Assembly (NCBI GenBank): GCA_002343545.1
Contig: DDRA01000167.1
Span: forward strand, 23,227 to 32,904
Direction of reading: 5' to 3'
DNA: 9,678 bases
DNA from: Bacteriovoracaceae bacterium UBA2428
GTDB taxonomy: Bacteria > Bdellovibrionota > UBA2428
The position numbers and the translations under genes were made by a program. A model generated the notes under the pieces. That model was not told where the DNA came from. It did not search any database and saw nothing but the letters and a program-made list of their open reading frames with translations. Of the stretch, positions 6,457-9,678 are shown one piece after another. Within the stretch, counting starts at the first letter, position 1. Each line of letters begins with the position of its first letter.

Positions 6457-6780
6457 ATGGAACTCCGTCGCACGCCGCTTCTCATCCTCGCGCTCCTGTC
6501 GACCCTCGGCTACGAAAGCGACGTTCGCGCCGAACCGTCCCTCGCCCCCTGGAGCGCCGAACGCATGGCCGAGGCCACGCGGCTCAGTCTCGAGGCCTTC
6601 GAGCTCGACTACGAAACGACGGTCACCAAACGACTGCTCGCTTACACCTTCCACCGTACGCGCCTCGGCGGCGTCGTGAGCGTCTATCACGGCCCGGCCG
6701 AGAATCCCTTCGTCGCCGACTACGTCTGCCGGGAGATCGTGCACGAAGGTCGCCTCCGGATGCATTGCCACGAACACTGA
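6457..6780 (+). CDS. Small exported protein of unknown function
   Basis: This 107-residue protein is not recognised. It opens with a clear signal peptide: MELRR, a hydrophobic core at 7-18, then YESDVRA with probable cleavage after Ala25. The mature part of about 82 residues is mixed charged and aromatic and contains two cysteines, Cys91 and Cys104, which could form a disulfide in the periplasm. The C-terminus is RLRMHCHEH, with three His and a Cys that might bind metal, though this is speculation. The ATG at 6457 sits 71 bases after the glycosyltransferase stop and has no good Shine-Dalgarno. The hydrophobic leader begins immediately at this Met, which supports the start. The frame stays open far upstream, but that part is only the out-of-frame shadow of the glycosyltransferase. 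The protein is followed after 55 bases by another exported protein. Confidence 0.72.
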   Translation: MELRRTPLLILALLSTLGYESDVRAEPSLAPWSAERMAEATRLSLEAFELDYETTVTKRLLAYTFHRTRLGGVVSVYHGPAENPFVADYVCREIVHEGRLRMHCHEH

Positions 6781-6819
6781 CGCCCCTCCGTTTTCGTGAC
6801 ACCCCAACAAAATGGGGAG

Positions 6820-6828
6820 TGCTACACT
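6820..6828 (+). promoter_or_regulatory. Candidate leaderless promoter (TGC-TACACT) for the gene at 6836
   Basis: An extended -10-like TGC-TACACT ends 7 bases before the ATG at 6836, predicting transcription start at about 6835-6836. The nearest purine-rich stretch, GGGGAG (6814-6819), is 16 bases from the ATG and inside the promoter, so it cannot be the ribosome binding site if this promoter is used. A GTGACA at 6796-6801 is too far (21 bases) to be a good -35. Confidence 0.5.
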
Positions 6829-6835
6829 CGAAAGC

Positions 6836-8410
6836 ATGAAATTCCGGTGCCGGCCCCTCCTCGCGCTCGTCGGTCTCCTCGCCAGCGATCCTCGTGCGAT
6901 TCTCCTCGCCTGCGTCTCCTCCGGGCCGGGAGCCACGAAGGCCGACGTCGAGATGACGAAGAAGCTCTTTCTCGCGAAGCCGTTCGCCCGAACGCCCGCC
7001 GCCGCGAGCGGGCGCGCGGGCCCCATGCCACGACTGCCGAGCGCCGAAGCCCGCGGCTCGGCCCTTCCCTGGGGAGGGCGTGATCGCCGTCAATGGAGCG
7101 ACGAAGCCGTGCTCGCGAACGCGACGTCGGCGGCGCTCAACGAGGGTTGGTCTCGGCTGGGTTCCCGCGACGTCGTCGTGGCGGTGCCCGTCTCGATGAT
7201 TCCTTCGGACCTGCGGCCCTACGGCGACGGCCAAACGAACGCGGGCGTGCAGTTTCCGGACTGGCCCCACAAGATTCCGCCTCTCGTCGCGACGCTCGTG
7301 AAATCCTCGAACAACCGCGAACTCGTTATCTTCCGCGTGCACAAAGACCTCGCCGCGAACGCCAAGCTCGAGATCGTTTACTTCGTCGAGACGCCCATCG
7401 GCTCGGGCAAGTTCCAAAAGAAAACGGCTTCGGTCGCGCTTCGTCGCGACGTCGGCTTCGTCGTGGGCGAGGACACTTTCTCGGGCCAATGGGCCGTCGA
7501 CCGCGACAAGAAGTGGGGCAACCTCGACGGCAGCGCGCCCGTCTTCGTGCGCCCGACGGGATGGCAAGATTGGTTCCCCGTCGACTTCCGCTATCCCGTC
7601 TACACCGAGCAGGAGCTCACGCGCGCGGCGGGCCCCGGCAAGATGCCCGGCGGGCGCCCCTTCTGGGACCCCGAACTCATCCGCGACAACGCCGACGGCA
7701 AGACGGCATTCCAAGATCTCCAGGAGCGACAAAACTCCGGAAAGATGGGCAACGGCTGGTTCTACGTCGTTCCCAAGAACATCCACGCATGGATGCCCGC
7801 GGCGAACAACAAAATCCGCCTGACCGCGACGGGCATCGGCTGGACCTGGGTCATCGACAAGGGACCGCACGCGCCGTTCAAGACGCTCTACACCTGCTTC
7901 GAACGCCGCGACGCCGAAAAGGAAACGACCAAGCGCGCCGAAGTCGTGAGCCTCAACATGAAGGACCCCGACCAACAGCACATTCGCAAAGGTCGCCCCA
8001 TCGAGGCGCCCCAGACGCTCGTGAGCGGCGGCGGCTGGCACGAGATCGGCGACCCGGCCGAGACGATCATCAACAACGTCGAGGACGCCCCGGTCGTCGT
8101 CGGCATGGCGACGGGGATGCCGTGGCACGAAACGCCCGAGGGCGGCGCCCAGTTCGCGTACAAACTCACCGACGTCGTCACCGTTCGCTGGCTTCGGCCG
8201 GGCGAAGGCCTCGTCACGCCCGCGGGCGAGCAGACGCTCAAGGAAGGCTACGGCCCCACCCGCGGCAACCCCGCGATCCCCGGCGGACGTAACTACCACT
8301 GGTTCTACTTCCACGCCGACCGCGAAGTCTGCACGCAGGAGTGGGTCCACAACTGCGTCCCCACGAGCAAGAATAACCTCGGCCTGCGTTGCTCCGGCAT
8401 GGGCGGCTAA
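6836..8410 (+). CDS. Large exported protein of unknown function
   Basis: This 524-residue protein is not recognised. The N-terminus looks like an export signal: MKFRCRP, then a hydrophobic run LLALVGLLA (8-16). It continues SDPRAILLAC with Cys26 in a lipobox-like context (LLAC), so it could be a lipoprotein; the charged SDPR just before is atypical and leaves cleavage uncertain. Residues 30-85 are low in structure-forming content and rich in Ala, Pro, Gly and Arg, like a linker. From about 105 onward the protein is rich in Trp, Tyr and Phe with alternating hydrophobic strands, suggesting a beta-rich extracytoplasmic domain. The C-terminal end is distinctive: NYHWFYFHADREVCTQEWVHNC (486-507) with Cys499, Cys507 and Cys519, plus Cys354, could form disulfides. 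No catalytic motif is recognised. I chose the ATG at 6836 for the signal peptide and promoter. The long antisense frame is a GC shadow. Confidence 0.83.
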   Translation: MKFRCRPLLALVGLLASDPRAILLACVSSGPGATKADVEMTKKLFLAKPFARTPAAASGRAGPMPRLPSAEARGSALPWGGRDRRQWSDEAVLANATSAALNEGWSRLGSRDVVVAVPVSMIPSDLRPYGDGQTNAGVQFPDWPHKIPPLVATLVKSSNNRELVIFRVHKDLAANAKLEIVYFVETPIGSGKFQKKTASVALRRDVGFVVGEDTFSGQWAVDRDKKWGNLDGSAPVFVRPTGWQDWFPVDFRYPVYTEQELTRAAGPGKMPGGRPFWDPELIRDNADGKTAFQDLQERQNSGKMGNGWFYVVPKNIHAWMPAANNKIRLTATGIGWTWVIDKGPHAPFKTLYTCFERRDAEKETTKRAEVVSLNMKDPDQQHIRKGRPIEAPQTLVSGGGWHEIGDPAETIINNVEDAPVVVGMATGMPWHETPEGGAQFAYKLTDVVTVRWLRPGEGLVTPAGEQTLKEGYGPTRGNPAIPGGRNYHWFYFHADREVCTQEWVHNCVPTSKNNLGLRCSGMGG

Positions 8411-8416
8411 GTCCCG

Positions 8417-8459
8417 CAGGCGCGGCGCCTGAACGGCCACGGCCGGAGGGTTCCCCGGC
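8417..8459 (+). terminator. Two tandem GC-rich hairpins after the 524-residue gene
   Basis: CAGGCG-CGG-CGCCTG (8417-8431) is a perfect 6-base-pair stem starting 6 bases after the stop codon. A second stem follows, GCCGGAGGG-TT-CCCCGGC (8442-8459, one bulge). There is no adjacent T-run; a short TTTTT lies at 8493-8497, too far to be part of a classical terminator. Placement still fits transcript ending before the regulator gene. Confidence 0.45.
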
Positions 8460-8509
8460 ATGCCGCACAAGCGTCTCTCGCTTCTCGGGTCATTTTTGGC
8501 CGGATGAAC

Positions 8510-8523
8510 TTCACAGCCGTGAA
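8510..8523. promoter_or_regulatory. Inverted repeat TTCAC-AGCC-GTGAA, candidate operator of the TIGR02147 gene
   Basis: Perfect 5-base arms flank a 4-base spacer, and the symmetry continues after one mismatch (A at 8508 with T at 8525). The site is 36-49 bases upstream of the GTG at 8559, next to the expected -35 position of its proposed promoter. Autoregulation by the encoded helix-turn-helix protein is an inference from position. Confidence 0.35.
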
Positions 8524-8543
8524 CTCCCGCGGCGGATGGCATC

Positions 8544-8552
8544 TGCTAAACT
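8544..8552 (+). promoter_or_regulatory. Candidate leaderless promoter (TGC-TAAACT) of the TIGR02147 gene
   Basis: TGC-TAAACT ends 6 bases before the GTG start at 8559, so transcription is predicted to start on the start codon itself. The bases between (TCTCGG) contain no Shine-Dalgarno. The layout matches those before 4168 and 6836. No good -35 is seen, in keeping with an extended -10 element. Confidence 0.5.
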
Positions 8553-8558
8553 TCTCGG

Positions 8559-9425
8559 GTGGCCACGCCCAAGCATTACGTCGAAATTCTCGAACGCCAC
8601 TTTCGGCTCCGACGCGCGCGCAATCCCGCCTATTCCTACCGAGCCTTCGCGCGCGACCTCAAGCTTCCGGCCTCGCGACTCTCGCAGATCCTGAAGGGAC
8701 GCCAAGGCCTCTCGCTGGCGCGGGCGACCGAAATCGCCGAACGCCTCGGCCTCGCCGAACTCGAAAGATCGGTTTTCCTCGACCACGTCGAGGCTAAACA
8801 CGCTCGCGACCCCCAAACCCGACGTGCGGCGCGCGAGCGTCTGCTCGCCGCGAACGTGCACGCGGACTGGCGCGCGATCGAGGCGGCGGATTTTTCGCGC
8901 ATGATCGATCCCGTCTACCTCGCGGCCCGGGCCTTGCCGTCGCTCGAAGGCTTTGCCTACGACCCGAAGTCCCTCGCCAAGCGTCTCGGCGTGAGCGTCG
9001 CGAAATTTCGCCGCATCTGGGCGACCCTGACGGAACTCGGTTTGCTCGCCCGCGATTCCGACGGGGCTTGGTCGAACGGCCCCCACGTCGTACGAAAATT
9101 CGAAGGCGCATCGGGCGACGTGCGTCGCTACCACCAGGCGGTGCTGGAGCGGGCGAAACGAGCCATCGACCAAGTTCCGATCGAGGAACGCGACGTCGGG
9201 GCCTTCGTGTTTCCCTTTGCTTCGTCGCACTTACCCGAAGCTCGGCTCGCGCTCGCCGAATTCCGCAAGAACTTTCCCGAGCGTTTCGAAGGGGGACCGG
9301 CACCCGACCGGGTCTACGCGCTCAGCGTTCAATTCTTTCCGCTTACCGAAAAGCCGGCCGTCCGCCGCGCGGCGAAACCCGTCGAGCCCTTTCCTACGGA
9401 AGGGCCTTCACTCGAAAGCGGATGA
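8559..9425 (+). CDS. TIGR02147-family (DUF4423) HTH transcriptional regulator
   Basis: This 288-residue soluble protein matches the TIGR02147/DUF4423 family, known mainly from Bdellovibrionota and Fibrobacter and thought to be regulatory. Residues 5-75 form a helix-turn-helix domain: YVEILERHFRLRRARNPAYS, then YRAFARDLKLPASRLSQILKGRQGLS, then ATEIAERLGL. Residues about 115-190 resemble a second winged-helix unit (DPKSLAKRLGVSVAKFRRIWATL, then LGLLARDSDGAWS). The family's C-terminal block follows: YHQAVLERAKRAIDQVPIEERD (195-216) and the strand-helix segment ending near RVYALSVQFFPLTE. The proline-rich tail after 270 looks disordered. The GTG at 8559 is the only plausible start, giving the expected N-terminus; no Shine-Dalgarno is present. 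An inverted repeat upstream could be its own operator. Targets are unknown. Its 3' end overlaps the convergent gene from the right edge by 32 bases. Confidence 0.88.
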   Translation: MATPKHYVEILERHFRLRRARNPAYSYRAFARDLKLPASRLSQILKGRQGLSLARATEIAERLGLAELERSVFLDHVEAKHARDPQTRRAARERLLAANVHADWRAIEAADFSRMIDPVYLAARALPSLEGFAYDPKSLAKRLGVSVAKFRRIWATLTELGLLARDSDGAWSNGPHVVRKFEGASGDVRRYHQAVLERAKRAIDQVPIEERDVGAFVFPFASSHLPEARLALAEFRKNFPERFEGGPAPDRVYALSVQFFPLTEKPAVRRAAKPVEPFPTEGPSLESG

Positions 9426-9678
9426 CTTCCGTGTCTTTATTGCCTTCTTGCTCCTGGTAGAGGTCCCGGAAGACCTGGACCTTCAAGCACGGGGAGACTT
9501 CGATATGCGGCCCGCGAGAAAGCGCACAGCTCCCGTAGACCTCGAAGGTGCTTTCCTCGTGCAAGGACGTGCGCATCGTGGATCCCAGTTTTACCCGTAG
9601 GATCTGTGGATCGTTTTGGAAGGAAGCCTTCCAGTCTTCGTCGCCCATTTCTTGTCGCGCGCGGGCTTCCGCCGCCTT
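9394..9678 (-). CDS. Partial CDS, C-terminus of an unidentified protein (enters from right edge)
   Basis: The minus strand is open from the right edge to a TAG at 9396-9394, giving 94 residues. They begin KAAEARARQEMGDEDW, and the frame continues beyond the window. An internal ATG at 9648 could be a start, but the frame upstream of it stays open and has a helical Ala/Arg/Glu pattern, so I treat the gene as truncated by the window edge. The rest alternates hydrophobic and charged residues (ILRVKLGSTM, STFEVYGSCALSRGPHIEVS, LKVQVFRDLYQ, TEVIRFRVKALP), which suggests a beta-rich C-terminal domain with two cysteines. It is less GC-biased than its antisense alternatives, supporting real coding. 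Function is not recognised. It converges on the TIGR02147 regulator gene with a 32-base overlap. Confidence 0.62.
   Translation of the reverse strand, partial: KAAEARARQEMGDEDWKASFQNDPQILRVKLGSTMRTSLHEESTFEVYGSCALSRGPHIEVSPCLKVQVFRDLYQEQEGNKDTEVIRFRVKALP

Noticed and set aside
6623..8542. A 639-codon open frame on the minus strand, antisense to the 524-residue exported protein
   Set aside because: Its composition is Arg/Ala/Val/Asp/Gly-heavy without a coherent domain, as expected for the antisense of a high-GC gene. The plus-strand frame has a signal peptide, promoter and balanced composition.

Overview
This is a GC-rich bacterial chromosomal window with strong C/G bias at third codon positions. 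It is densely packed: no gap between genes exceeds 150 bases. The best lineage clue is the TIGR02147-type regulator near the right end, a family I associate mainly with Bdellovibrionota/Oligoflexia and Fibrobacter. A high-GC member of the Bdellovibrionota is therefore my best guess, but it is an inference. I see no rRNA, tRNA, CRISPR array, insertion sequence or prophage gene.

Left part (1-3616): the start of a minus-strand gene of unknown function runs off the left edge. Divergent from it is a 693-residue membrane protein of the SpecificRecomb (Gcr, 'site-specific recombinase') family. It converges on a minus-strand exported protein whose His and Cys motifs resemble a permuted NlpC/P60 or DUF4105-type papain-like fold. 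The two stop codons share the palindrome CTAG.

Middle (3617-6456): a Dps mini-ferritin on the minus strand and a zinc-type CDF cation exporter on the plus strand diverge from a 68-base region that holds a perfect 11-base palindrome. The CDF gene overlaps by 8 bases a bacterial GT39 (PMT-like) polyprenyl-phosphate-sugar glycosyltransferase, so the two probably form an operon. Dps and the CDF exporter together look like a metal and oxidative-stress unit.

Right part (6457-9678): a 107-residue exported protein and a 524-residue exported protein, neither of which I recognise, are followed by two GC-rich hairpins. Next comes the TIGR02147 regulator, with an inverted repeat upstream that could be its operator. 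A minus-strand gene enters from the right edge and overlaps the regulator's 3' end.

The most unusual recurrent signal is in the starts. Three plus-strand genes (4168, 6836, 8559) lack a Shine-Dalgarno sequence and instead have an extended -10-like element of the form TGn-YAnACT ending 6-7 bases before the start codon. This predicts leaderless transcripts. A fourth gene (244) has TTGCGT-N17-CACAAT placed so that its leader would be almost absent. The two complete minus-strand genes (dps and the exported NlpC/P60-like gene) have strong Shine-Dalgarno sequences, so the two initiation modes appear to coexist.
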